Part shown: positions 1-10,461 of the stretch, in pieces
How the letters are laid out: the number at the start of each line of letters is the position of its first letter
How positions within the stretch are numbered: position 1 is the first letter of the stretch
Origin: Astropecten irregularis
Taxonomy: Eukaryota; Echinodermata; Asteroidea; Paxillosida; Astropectinidae
Length of the DNA: 64,000 nucleotides
Reading direction: 5' to 3'
Assembly: GCA_963971285.1 (NCBI GenBank)
Contig: OZ020254.1
Span: forward strand, 20,334,928 to 20,398,927
The notes under the pieces: generated by a model
Told to the model about the DNA's origin: nothing
Database searches by the model: none
The model's input: the letters and a program-made list of their open reading frames with translations, nothing else
Position numbers and translations under genes: made by a program

Positions 1-760
1 GACAGTGTCCTTCATGAATGTCCGTCTTATTCTTCAGTTTCACACTGTTTCCACCACATATTGCCGTCTTCTTTGCACTTGACTTGCCAGCCCTGCAGTG
101 TGGTTCAGCACGCCTTTTATTAGTCCCACGACTCCTAAGCACCTTTGAAGATACAATTTGAGAGGAGTTAGATTTCTTGCTTGATTTCTTCCTCAAGGTT
201 GACGATGAGACACTGTCATCAAGTTTCCACTGAATCTGCGAGAGTTTATTTTGTGCAGGTTTTTCATCATGTGCTCCGGTCGTTATGTTTCTTTCACGTT
301 TTTCACTGTGTAGGCCTACTCGTAGTTGTAGGTCCATCTTTTGGCTTTGTGATCCAGAGATTGATGAGTTGTCTTCTCCACGTTTCACTGCAGTGGAACT
401 CGGAGAAATGTTCGTATTTTGAGCGTGGGTCTCGAATCTTTCGCCCAAGGCACTGTGCCTTGCATTGGACGTGGACTTCCGCCGCTGAACGGAGCTCGCG
501 GAGCTACGTTGATGATGTCTCCTCGACGTTGTACCATTTCCAAGAGATTTATGACTGTTTCTACTTTCCGATCGTTTCACTCTTTTAAGGAATTTAAAGT
601 CCCAGATATCGTTGTCACTGTCTGTCATTCTGGAATATTGATTATCTGGCCGATGAGCTGAAATCCTCACCTCGTTTGAGCTGCTTTCTCGGTCCAAATT
701 CCCGCCGTTGCGCTCCAATCCCACGCACGAAGATTTATGTGATGAGTCATAAAAATGCAT
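1..760 (-). CDS. 5' coding exon of an unrecognised basic, Ser-rich protein (partial, runs off window)
   Basis: Reading the minus strand from an ATG at 760 gives 253 codons with no stop before the window edge, in a region whose other frames are broken. An in-frame TAA lies 15 codons upstream (803-805), so 760 is the first possible Met; a second in-frame Met at 628 begins MTDSDNDIWDF. The product has no recognisable fold. It is rich in Ser, Lys, Arg and Asn, contains RS/KS runs such as SSSTLRKKSSKKSNSS, and looks disordered and possibly nuclear. No donor site is needed before position 1, so the exon continues to the left. I do not recognise the family. The length of the frame is the main evidence, and the call would fail if the next exon cannot be joined in phase. 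Confidence 0.6.
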   Translation of the reverse strand, partial: MHFYDSSHKSSCVGLERNGGNLDRESSSNEVRISAHRPDNQYSRMTDSDNDIWDFKFLKRVKRSESRNSHKSLGNGTTSRRHHQRSSASSVQRRKSTSNARHSALGERFETHAQNTNISPSSTAVKRGEDNSSISGSQSQKMDLQLRVGLHSEKRERNITTGAHDEKPAQNKLSQIQWKLDDSVSSSTLRKKSSKKSNSSQIVSSKVLRSRGTNKRRAEPHCRAGKSSAKKTAICGGNSVKLKNKTDIHEGHC

Positions 761-1985
761 GTGGATAGCGCCCTCAAGAGTTATGAACAAACCAGTAATA
801 ATTTACCGCGCGCGTAGCTCACATAAATATAATACAACTAGACTAGGGCCTACAACTTACAAGCTGAAGTTCAAATTTCGTGATAAAGTTCGCACTTTTT
901 ACATCATTCTTGCAGATAGTTTCGTGTTAAAGCTGTTGCATGCATTGAGAGGTGAGGATATATATGTGGACTGTTTGATTTACAGCTTATTGGGGCTTTA
1001 CTTTGATTGTTTCATAAACGATTAAGCCTGGCCTGCGCCTGTTAGTGTTAGGCCTATTTATGAAATTGCAACAATGCAAGCAATAGCCAGGCATGATAGC
1101 GCTCCGCACTAATATGACGTCACAAAATCCCCGGCTGTTAGACAAACATTGTCTCACACGCGTAGTGTATGCACGCGCACACGCACACACGTGCATGGTT
1201 GCAATGTTTGTCGGAGATCCGGTGCTATTTTTAGCGTAAGTGTGGAGCGCTATTGAATTGAAGCATGATTGAAGCAAGTTGAAGTAGGCCTAACGTTAGG
1301 CCTAACGTTACTCCGCCTGGCCCTAGGCTACCCTTTCTTTTGTTTACAAAAATACAAACACTGACACTGTACTGACATGCTGGCTGGCAATACTTTGCAT
1401 GGGCGGCCAAATATTGTAAATTATTTTGTCTTCTCGACAGACGGCGTGACCAAATTCAGCATAATTTGCAAACTTTCCATAGCTGTACAAATTCATACCA
1501 TGACAATGATCATTGCTTGTGTTGTTTTCCATTACATCCAGTTAGTATTGTGTACAAATTGTGTTCAAATTGTAGTTATTTTTATGCCTGGCTTTGACGG
1601 CTCGCCATAGTTTCCGCCATCTTGGCTGGCAAAAACTTAGGCTGTGACATTGCAAAAGAAAGGTCTATTGTACACTAGTCTTGAGTCCTTGACAGTGTGT
1701 GCAGTGTATCTATGCTAGCCTACAAAACTGTAGTAAACCGCATGTAGCCTACGTCTTCATGTTCTTAATCTTGTTCTTTTTAGGAAGGAAAGTCAAAGAC
1801 GTGTGCAAGATCTAGAGTGTTGTTTCTGTAGTAGTGTAGAATGTTGTTAGCATTGACATATTAGTTAGTTTGGTGTGTTTGTTTGTTTGTTGGAAATAAC
1901 TTAAGAAGCTAGGCTCAATTTCACTAAACTAGGCTGGAAATGATTATTGTAATGTACATGTAAGTATATATATAAAGAAACATTT
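761..1985. other. Intergenic region between divergent genes; no supported gene
   Basis: This is a probable shared upstream region between the minus-strand gene at 1-760 and the plus-strand gene beginning near 2.3-2.5 kb. It holds a short CA/CG-rich stretch near 1165-1195 and a doubled GGCCTAACGTTA motif at 1285-1310. Short frames here carry no recognisable protein features. No TATA box or initiator could be assigned. Confidence 0.4.
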
Positions 1986-1989
1986 GAGG

Positions 1990-2240
1990 CTTTGCATGGT
2001 GACAATTGGTATGTGGATCGGTTTGCGGAAACACCATGTACAATGTAAGAATTGTTCGTACTTTCACGCTTAATATTTCAACTAGCCTGCTCTAGTCTCC
2101 TGATATTGAATTACTAGAGCAGGCTAGTTGAAACATTGAGACCTTACTAGAAGTTTGAACGAAATAAGAAGTGCGAAAGGACAAATGATATGATTTTTAC
2201 ATGGTGTTTCAGCAAACTGATCCTCATATATTCTAAATAT
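1990..2240. repeat. Fold-back (palindromic) MITE-like element
   Basis: The left arm (about 2010-2098) contains GGTTTGCGGAAACACCATGT and TTTCAACTAGCCTGCTCTAG. The right arm (about 2113-2235) is its imperfect reverse complement (CTAGAGCAGGCTAGTTGAAA, then ACATGGTGTTTCAGCAAAC). The centre lies near 2105. A half-length relative occurs at 8050-8195. Confidence 0.75.
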
Positions 2241-2287
2241 ATATACAGAAATGTTTGGCTTTCACTTTTCACGCTATAGCCTATGCT

Positions 2288-2327
2288 ATGGATCCAGTTT
2301 CTCTTGGTCTTTCTCAACTAGGGCAAG
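2288..2327 (+). other. Candidate upstream coding exon of the peptidase-MULE gene (out of frame with the rest)
   Basis: ATG at 2288 opens a short frame reading MDPVSLGLSQLGQ, ending at a CAAG|GTATTG donor. Spliced to an acceptor ending at 2453 (TTGCAG), it continues in a credible acidic frame (TPTKEFEEDSSPPRSSPSTS). It then meets TGA at 2519-2521, one base out of phase with the main open frame that carries on from there. This could be the true N-terminus broken by a one-base indel, an upstream ORF, or chance. Confidence 0.35.
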
Positions 2328-2525
2328 GTATTGGAAATTCTGATTGAGCAACAGATGAAGCCAGAACTCTGCCATGAAAATATTGACAAAGGTTTAATCA
2401 ATTATTTATAATCATATTGATCTCATATTGATTTTATATAATACAGGTTGCAGGGACTCCAACAAAAGAGTTTGAAGAAGATAGTAGTCCACCTAGATCC
2501 TCACCCTCAACATCAGGATGACAAG

Positions 2526-5500
2526 ATGTCTGGGAAGAGATTCCCCAAAGTCATTTTGCCTAAAGCTGTGGATCCTAGAACCATCAAGAGACTAGAAGAT
2601 ACAAGACCGTTGATTCAAACCAAAATCAGACATGTCAATGATTTACAGGTAATTATAAAAAAAAACTTAAGTTTTGTAGGCATTCACCAGGTTTGGAGGT
2701 GGTTCACATAATTATGTAGCCAGCCCCCTAAATAGTTTCCAAACTGTAAGGATATTGATAAAGATCCTGCTAGGATCGAAACGCATCAGGCCCTCCTAAC
2801 TTTAAGCATTTGATATATTTCAGGTCATTTTGGCCGATGAGCAGTTTGCAGCAGTTTATTAAGGATATTTATTGGAAAATTGTGTTTATAAAAAATATGT
2901 CAACATTCTTATGAAGATGTCAATCTTTGATGTTATAAATGATTTGATTTCAGAAGGAGATTCAGTTGAATTCTAGATGCTTTGATGTTCATAGCATTCA
3001 AACCTACACTCGTATAGAGACACTAGAATGTCGCATCCCTGTCATCCGTGGACCTACACGTGAGGACATTATCTATAACAACAGCAATGCTGCCCCAATG
3101 ATGTGCAATGTCTTCCAGCAGAGATATATGCCAGGATATAATACCTTACTGAGATGGAGATGTCAGCTCGAGGAACATCAGAAACGAGCTCCAAATGATC
3201 AAATCTATGTCTGTACTGAGCATGGCTTGTATGGATTGATAGAAGTAGGACATATGTTAGCCCTTCATAAAGCTGCTTCAACACGTATGAACGTCGACCG
3301 TGAGCTAGAATGGTTTGCTCACAGTGATACCTACCCAGGAACGGTTAAAATACATCCACCACTCAGCTCTATTAGAAAGTTCCAGAATCTAATCTTGTGC
3401 ACCAAGTGGGATATGATGTTAGAGGACTACGGTATGGGAGCCAGTGAGTTAGCCACAGTTTGCTGTGATCGTTGGCTGTCAGCTGGTCACATGAAATGGA
3501 TCATCCATCACCTCAATCAAATACAGACAGGAACTCTCTGTGTTTATAATCCTACTGCTTCAAATGTGGAAAATCTCGTCATGGATCGATCCGTACTTCC
3601 AGAAGGCAGACCAAAGCCATCATGCTTACTCTTCATCTGCTGTGTCGGCAAATCAGATGTCAATCAAATCACCATGGGAACCGAGACCACACCTGGATAC
3701 CATTACTCGTTATGTCACCTTGATACAATTTCAAAGAGGATCACATATGGTGATTCTCTCGGATGGGAAGTCCCCAATGTCCTCCCCAAATATCTCGCTG
3801 CTTACCATGCTGCTGTGTACGGATCTGCTGACATTAATCATTTCAAGTGGCATTTTTGCCACGAGCCAACCACAAAATGCAACCATGTATGCACTCTACA
3901 GTGCGCCATCCACTACCCACTCCAGACATGTCTGAGCATCTGTGGACCCGTTGTCATTGTCATAGCAACCATGGCCTGCTTACGTTCTGACGTGTTTCAT
4001 CATTTAACTTCGGTTGACGAACAGGCCGATTCCAAGTTAGCTTACTTGCAGATGCCCAGCAAGTATGCATGTTATCTCAGGAAGGTTCTTGCTGTGTGGT
4101 TAGCAGAGCAGACAATCAGACTGGATTATATCATTCCATTGGACATCAACAACTCAATACAGGTATATGTGTAAATATCTCAACTGATAGAATCATTGTC
4201 ATACATTTCATCTGTTGGTTAATTCAGGTACCGGTATTCATATTAAGCGTAACGCCTCTACACATGCCAAAATTGGCATGTATTGTTCACACATTTGGAG
4301 ATGGTTATAAAATGGATGAAAATTGATTGAAATCATAAAGGCATGTGAACAGGGTAATAGAGCCCAAATTCCAGGCAGACGTAATCTATGTCAGGGGAGC
4401 TGAGTTTGAAACTCACAGATTGTAGTCTGCTAAAAGATGCTCATCTATTGGAATGCAAATTAATGTACCACAATAAAAAAGGTTCCTTGAACCTCTTGTT
4501 CCAGACAGTACCCAGTTTCAATGTATCTCAATGGACGAAGCTATCGTGAAAAATGTTTCTGATTTATTGTAATTGTGGATTCTGATTTGAAATTTTATAA
4601 TTTACTAAGTAGTAAGTAAGAATTCATTTTTCCAATTTGTGACCCAATGGAGCCAAATGAGGAATGTTCCCCAAAAGTCAATTCCGTGTAATCGACGTCC
4701 AAAAATGCCGAATCGCAAAAAATTACTCCAAAATCAATTTTTGTTTTCTTGTATTTTTGGATTGGTAAAGTATCAAAGATTCACTGCATTCATAATTATT
4801 TCGAAAAAAGTTCAGGAAAATGAGTAAAAAGGAGGTTTTCCAGAACGTGTTTGAAGAGTCTTTCTGTCATCTTTTACAAAATCTGAGGAAAATATCTCAA
4901 AATCTGACCAAGTTCACAGCGCGAATTCGTGCTGATCTGTTGATGGCTGCACGGTGTGTATGGTACCATTCAATCGAGCATTGACTACTCTTTCTATTAA
5001 TAGCAATGACATCATCCTCAGAAACCCCGTTATTCCATATCAATCCATTGAAGTTTGTAAACAAAACACCGTGTGCAAAGCGAAATCACGGTCTAGTTCG
5101 TGGCCAGGGCCCGCGTCATTCAAATACACCTCCCTGATTGGACCCAAGCGCGTACTGTTTACTTAGATACGTGATGTAGCACAGCGCTCAGCCAATCACT
5201 GTGCGCGTAGCGCGCCACAGTCGCTAAGCGACATTCGTTCTGTGTGTACACACAGTATCCACATGCACACAATGTATAATGCGTACATGTACTGTATACG
5301 GTGCAGTACTAGTGCAGTAAGCCATAGGCCAGTACAGTGTACATGTACACGACAGAAAACAGTGCTTATAAACATTGGTGTTTGTTGCGTGTTTGTTTTA
5401 AAGATTAGCCTGATTGTTTAACCGAAATTCGGCAATTACCAAACGCAAAATTGGGTTCCGTAATTGCCATTCTTATTGGTGTGTTTTTGTCAAATTGTCA

Positions 5501-8500
5501 AGGGTAGTTTTGGCGAGTAAAACCGAAGGAAGTTCAATGCCACGCGTTGACACGGTGAATCTCTGCAACGGTAGGCCAGTATAATAATGTTAAAATACAA
5601 TTCCCACGCTAAAACCAACAACTGGCCTATACTTGCAGTGGATGTTTTCTGACACAGTTGGGAGCTAAATGGAGACGAACATTTCATATTCTACCTTCAA
5701 CTGCCTGAGGAAATACTGGAGCCATTGGGTTGACCGAGGAAATACAGTGGGCCAAATTTAAAATCTGGTGACTCAGTTGAAACAGTGGGAAACTGGGAAC
5801 ATCATCGTTCATTGTTGGTAAAAAACAATGCTGTTATTCATAGTAGTAATGCTAGATTTAAACATGTTTACGTATACTTCTTTTTCCAAATAGTAACAGG
5901 ATTAATTATAAGACAAAATGAAAGTTATTTTTATCTTGGAAGGAAACAACATTTCACAGTCACAAGCCCCTCAGTGTTGATCCATTATTAGTGCACAAAC
6001 AACGTACACAAACATGTACTGTACATAGGCATACAGCGCTCTGCCGGTCATTGATTGCGACGCGCGCGACGTGTATAAACTTTGAAGCCGTTTTTCTCGA
6101 AAAGTAATTTCCGAGTCTGAGCACCGCTACGTTCTCTTTATCGGGACATAACTTTGGAATGGAATAAGATATGAAAATAATTTTGGTATCATTGGAAAGC
6201 CCATGGACTACTTCTTCTAGTAGTGTATATAACTCAAAAAGTCAAATCTGGGGAACAGTCCTCATTACGCTGCATTGGGTCACATTTTGTCTCGACTACA
6301 GATGAGGAGCTTACAGTGTGTTTCTGAAAGTGACAACATCGCATCAGATCCAGAAGACGATACATCAGAGATTCCTGCAGGGAATCTAGACAGAACAAGT
6401 GGATGGATAATCCTGAATGTGGATGGAAGCAAGATCTACAAATGTCCCTGCTGTCCAAGAACAGCCAAGTCAAGTAAGTAAATTAAATTTTTTTATAGCA
6501 GTGTATATTTTGCTGGTACCGGCATTCTTCCTGCAAACGCTATTTTGCCGTTCCCTATCTCTGGCCAATTTGCATTATGTCATGCCAGCAGGAATGTACC
6601 TCTGGCAAACTGACATAACGCGAAAGAAGGCCAGCATGACGTATAGAGAATTGGCCAATCAGAAGAATGATGGTGCCTGAGAAAATATACACTTCCTTTG
6701 TTTTGACATACCCGGTATTCATTTGTTTATTCCAGTTTTTTTTTCCAACTTTACATGTAATACCTGTCAGACTTACAGTTTTGTTGCTGGAGCAGAAAAT
6801 CCACAAGATTGCAGCTTGACAGGCTTCATTACTTATTAATTTGCCATAGATTTATATGCTCTAATAAAAGACGAATGTAGACCCTAAATATTTGTATGTG
6901 CATGAAAAGAAGTACAATCTTTTTGTGTTGATGTTAATTGGGTAGTAGATAAGTACTTGACGTTACATATTGATGTAATACTTATGATTCGTATGCTAAG
7001 GGTTCAGCATACAGTACCGGTACATAATCAATAGTTGTTAGACTCTCCTTTGAAACAACTTTCTTTGGTGTTGTTATGTTATTCCTAAGCTTCTAACCTG
7101 AAGCGGCATTTTGCCAGAATCCACGTGGAGCAAGATGTGAAGATTCTTGATAAAGGCAACTGCCTGTGTGTCCACTGTGACCGTCGATACCGTAGAATTT
7201 GTGATCTTCGACATCATCTACAGAAATGCCACGCTACCATCTTTACAAGTCAGCAGATAACATTTAATAGCACACCAGGTGAGTAGATTAAGGGTACATA
7301 TTGATTGAGTTGATTGAGGTGCTCCATGGTGTGTGGTTCTGTTCAACAGTCACATACAGTGTCTGCATCCTTTAGGTTATCCTATTTTGCAAGAGTGGCT
7401 TGTGCACATCCAACACCTGGGGCTAATTTCATAGAGCTGATTAAGCACAAAACTTGCTTAAGCATGAAAAGTCTTCCTTGATCAAACAGGATTACCATCC
7501 AAATATTCATGTGATGTTTACTGCTTTTCACTTGTGTCCGGGCCATTGTTTGCTGAGCATAACATTCACAGGGAGTTTAGGCTGGCATACTGATTTTATT
7601 TATTAAGGTTTTTGGTGCTTAAGCAACTCTATGAAATCACCCCCTGACCTTTACTCTGTTGATGCATTTCTATACTGCATACACTGTATATAGTTGGTGT
7701 CTGCTGCAGGGGAAGTGTTTCACAGATGGCTGACCCTTGACCTTTGACCCTGGTAAAGAACAAAACTAGCCAGGCCATTTGCTTGGCCAGTCAGTGTCAC
7801 TGCCTGCTTATAAAACACACTGTAGTGTAATAAACTTTCTAATTTGAAGCAAATGTCTTTGTCTACTTGACAGAGTTTGACTCTTGGAAGGAAACTATTG
7901 AAGAATCAGAGAGCTGTCTGTTTGCTCAATGTTCCGGTCAACGTCATCAGGGAGAGCGTCGATTCAAATACTTGCAGTGCAACAGATCAGGAATGAGAAG
8001 GAAGAGAGGAGATGGCAAACGCAATACAGGTAAATGACCTTAGGCCAATTTCTAGTCATCCTGATGATGACTTGAGCAGGCTAGTCGTACAAATGCAAAT
8101 GAATTAGAAATGCGAAAGTACGCGCGATTCTTACATGGTGTTTTCGCAAACCGATCCACATACCAATTGTCACCATGGAAATCCTCAAATCTTTCTTCAC
8201 CAAAGTTATCGTAACTTACTATCGCTCGTAGAATGTATGATGCATTGCAGCCCTACGTAGGATACGATGGGTTATCCTTAATATTAAACTTGAAGTACGA
8301 TCGATCGTAGGGCTGTGTTCTCTGGTTCACTGTGCCATACCCAAGATCTTGTGGTCAATCTACAGATTGTGGGTTCGAATCCAGCCTTGTGCTAGTGTTG
8401 CTTGCATCTTTGGGCAAGACACTTTATCACATATTGCTCCTCTTCACCCAGGAGTAAATGGGTACCTGTGAGAGTAGAGATGGCTTTGGGTGCTTGATTA

Positions 8501-10444
8501 GCCTTTGTGTACCTTACAGCAGCCGGGGCTGTATACTCCCCAGGGAGTTGAGATGGTTCTAGGAATGTTAATGTAGCCCAATGACCAGGAATAATAGTAA
8601 TGTGTGCAGTGAGCGTCGAATGAGGGAACATGCACGTCATAAGTCAGATATTTTGGGTAATAATCCAATGCACTGTACTTGTCTCATCAGGAACGTGTAA
8701 GATTGACAACAACTGCACATCTTCCATGAAAGTAACCTGTCAAACTGACGGAAAGGTGGATGTTGAATTTCATCGGACACACTATGGTCATCAGAAGGAC
8801 CTAGAACGCTTGTGGCTTCCTCAGAAGAAACGCGATGAGATCGCTGCCAAACTTGGACAGGGTGTCTCCAGAGATCACCTCTTGGATGAGATAAGAGACT
8901 GTGAGGGAGAGAGAATGCGACAAGAACTGGCAAGACCTCAAGATGCTTCCGTTCTCAGGAAGTCATTAGGAATTGAGACAGTTCAGAAACATTTGCATGA
9001 GAAGGATAGCGTCTTGGCCTGGATCAAGCAATGGGAAACTGCCGAAGAAAATCCTCTTCTCTTCTGTAAACTCCCTGGAAGCAGACTGGATGAAAACTTA
9101 GAGCTCCTCGCTGAGGACTACGTCATCATCATGCAGACTCCCTTCCAGAAACATATGACACAGAAGTTTGCAAGCCGAGGAGTTTGGTGGGATTCCACTC
9201 ATAGTGGTAATGTGTACGACTTCCACTTGATGACCTTGCTGGCTCTGAGCGAATTTGGAGAAGGCTTCCCAATGGCCTGGTGTATCTCAAATCGGGAAGA
9301 GGAAACTATCGTTCGGATCTTCTTCACAAAGGTGAAGGAGAACTGTGGTGAATTGAAACCTTGTTGGTTCATGGCCGACTCTTCCTTCAAGTATTTCAAG
9401 CTCTGGACGTCAGTGTTTCCGATTGGCCCGAAGAGGTTTATCTGTCCGTGGCATGTTGACCAAGCCTGGAAGGAAGAGCTCAAGAATGCAATCAGCGACA
9501 TGGCTGTCCAGGCACAAGTGTACAGGATGCTACGGGTTCTCCTTGAGCATCAAGATGAAATATCATTCCAGGATTCTCTCCAGAAGCTTCTTGGTCGTCT
9601 CTCAGTCTCTCCAAGGACCACTGCCTTCCGGAAGTACTTCATAAAGGAATGGATTCCTAAGATGCATGAGTGGGCTTACTGCTACCGAACAAGTCACTGC
9701 CTTAATCCTGGCGTCTTCAGTGAAGCCTTTCACATTGTCTTCCAGCAGATGTATCACCAGGGTCATGTCAGTAGACGGGTTGATAGTTGTCTTGTCCACC
9801 TCCTGAAGTACATCCGAGACAAGACCATTAACTGGATGGTCAAGTTCCCACGAGTCAAAGTGACCATGCGACTCAAGATCATCCATGACCGTCATCTTCG
9901 AAGCATGTTGCTAAGCTCTAATCAGGTCAGTCATCTTGAAGGCCGTCAGTGCTGGGAGGTGTGCTCTGATGATGGGAATGATGTTTATATCGTGGAGCGA
10001 CTCTCCATCACCTGCCCAGGCAAGGAATGTCGTCTACGATGTGAGGAGTGTGATGTCTGTGTTCACCTTTTCCTCTGCAACTGTCCTGATAGCCTGATCA
10101 ACTCAACCATCTGTAAGCACATCCACCTGATCCAGAGACTGGTCCGACCTGAGATTCCCATTCATCACAAGGAAGCCGCCCTAGGGATGATCAGTGTCGA
10201 GACTGAGCAACTCAAGCAGCGCCTCTGCTCCACTCTATGTCAGATGACATCAATGGTAGAGACGGCTAATGATACTAACTTAGAGACATTGAGAGACCTC
10301 AACAATTCCATCTCAACCTCCTATCAGCTACTGAATCAGAGTCTTCTTCAAGAAACTGAGAGTGTCTTAGATCAACAGGTCAGGAACAACAAAAGGGTTG
10401 ATGTAGAACCATTGAATACTCAAATTAAAAAGACAAAGTTCTAA
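2526..10444 (+). CDS. Ulp1-like peptidase / C2H2 zinc finger / MULE transposase / SWIM protein (domesticated transposase or intact MULE)
   Basis: Proposed exons are 2526-2648 (exon open to 2447), 2954-4162, 6302-6473, 7090-7278, 7874-8029 and 8691-10444. They sum to 3,603 nt (1,200 aa plus stop) with all phases agreeing. The Ulp1/C48-like peptidase has His291, Asp308, Gln365 and Cys371; the His-Asp (17) and Gln-Cys (6) spacings equal those I recall for yeast Ulp1. Two exact C2H2 fingers use Cys492/495-His508/513 and Cys528/531-His544/549; the first is built across an intron. A FAR1/FLYWCH/GCM1-like region ends in HYGH (647-650). The MULE core has DST (Asp784), MAD (Asp846), CPWH (868-871) and SEAFH (Glu961). 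A SWIM finger has CNC-x9-CKH (1079-1093). It should bind DNA and cut or join it, with a deubiquitinase/deSUMOylase-type activity attached. No flanking TIRs were found. The upstream N-terminus is uncertain. Confidence 0.8.
2755..2860 (+). repeat. Dispersed repeat with GATCCTGCTAGGATC hairpin
   Basis: AAAGATCCTGCTAGGATCGAAACG followed by a CAGGCCCTCCTAACT block and GGCCGATGAGCAGTTTGCAG. The same order occurs at 15420-15525. The first part forms the tandem array at 19150-19415 and is found in fragments at 21805, 46360, 47045, 47275 and 47490. Confidence 0.7.
4370..4540 (+). repeat. Dispersed repeat shared with 16565-16770
   Basis: The shared blocks include TTGAACCTCTTGTTCCAGAC and AGTACCC followed by TTCAATGTAT and CAATGG. 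The second copy lies inside the AACCCCTTC-terminated element in intron 6 of the V-ATPase gene. Confidence 0.6.
4638..6286. mobile_element. Non-autonomous DNA transposon-like element with ~45-bp inverted termini
   Basis: The left end (4638-4685) reads TGTGACCCAATGGAG, then AATGAGGAATGTTCCCCA. The right end (6235-6286) is its reverse complement with few mismatches (TGGGGAACAGTCCTCATTAC, then GCATTGGGTCACA). The right terminus stops about 15 bases before exon 3 of the peptidase-MULE gene. The interior has no transposase. Confidence 0.6.
7418..7647. mobile_element. MITE, family 'GGCCAATTTCATAGAGCTGCTTAAGC' (copy 1)
   Basis: The termini GGGGCTAATTTCATAGAGCT and CTCTATGAAATCACCCC form an inverted pair enclosing AAGCACAAAACTTGCTTAAGC. 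Related copies lie at 18555-18805 and 22312-22558. This copy lies in the intron between exons 4 and 5 of the peptidase-MULE gene. Confidence 0.7.
8050..8195 (+). repeat. Half copy of the fold-back element at 1990-2240
   Basis: GAGCAGGCTAGTCGTACAAA, then TTCTTACATGGTGTTTTCGC and CCGATCCACATACCAATTGT. This matches one arm of the upstream fold-back element, extending past its end (CACCATGG). It lies in the last intron of the peptidase-MULE gene. Confidence 0.65.
8325..8640 (+). mobile_element. tRNA-derived SINE (family 1, copy 1)
   Basis: A tRNA-like head with a B-box (GTGGGTTCGAATCC near 8368-8382) is followed by a conserved body (CATATTGCTCCTCTTCACCC; GGGCTGTATACTCCCCAG). It matches 53640-53965 along its length. 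It sits in the last intron of the peptidase-MULE gene, about 50 bp before the last exon. Confidence 0.75.
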
Positions 10445-10455
10445 AAATTGCTGAG

Positions 10456-10461
10456 AATAAA
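10456..10461 (+). terminator. Candidate poly(A) signal of the peptidase-MULE gene
   Basis: AATAAA lies 12 nt after the TAA stop, which would give a very short 3' UTR. It is the first such hexamer downstream of the stop. Confidence 0.3.

Larger units (their letters stand above)
4163..6301 (+). other. Intron 2 of the peptidase-MULE gene; no gene inside
   Basis: The intron runs from a CAG|GTATATG donor to a CTACAG acceptor. It contains a short dispersed repeat (4370-4540, related to 16565-16770) and a 1.65-kb TIR-bounded element listed separately. No open frame in it has recognisable protein features. Confidence 0.6.

Noticed and set aside
6234..6481. Antisense frame over exon 3 of the peptidase-MULE gene
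   Set aside because: Shadow frame; the plus strand carries the zinc-finger half and the splice donor.
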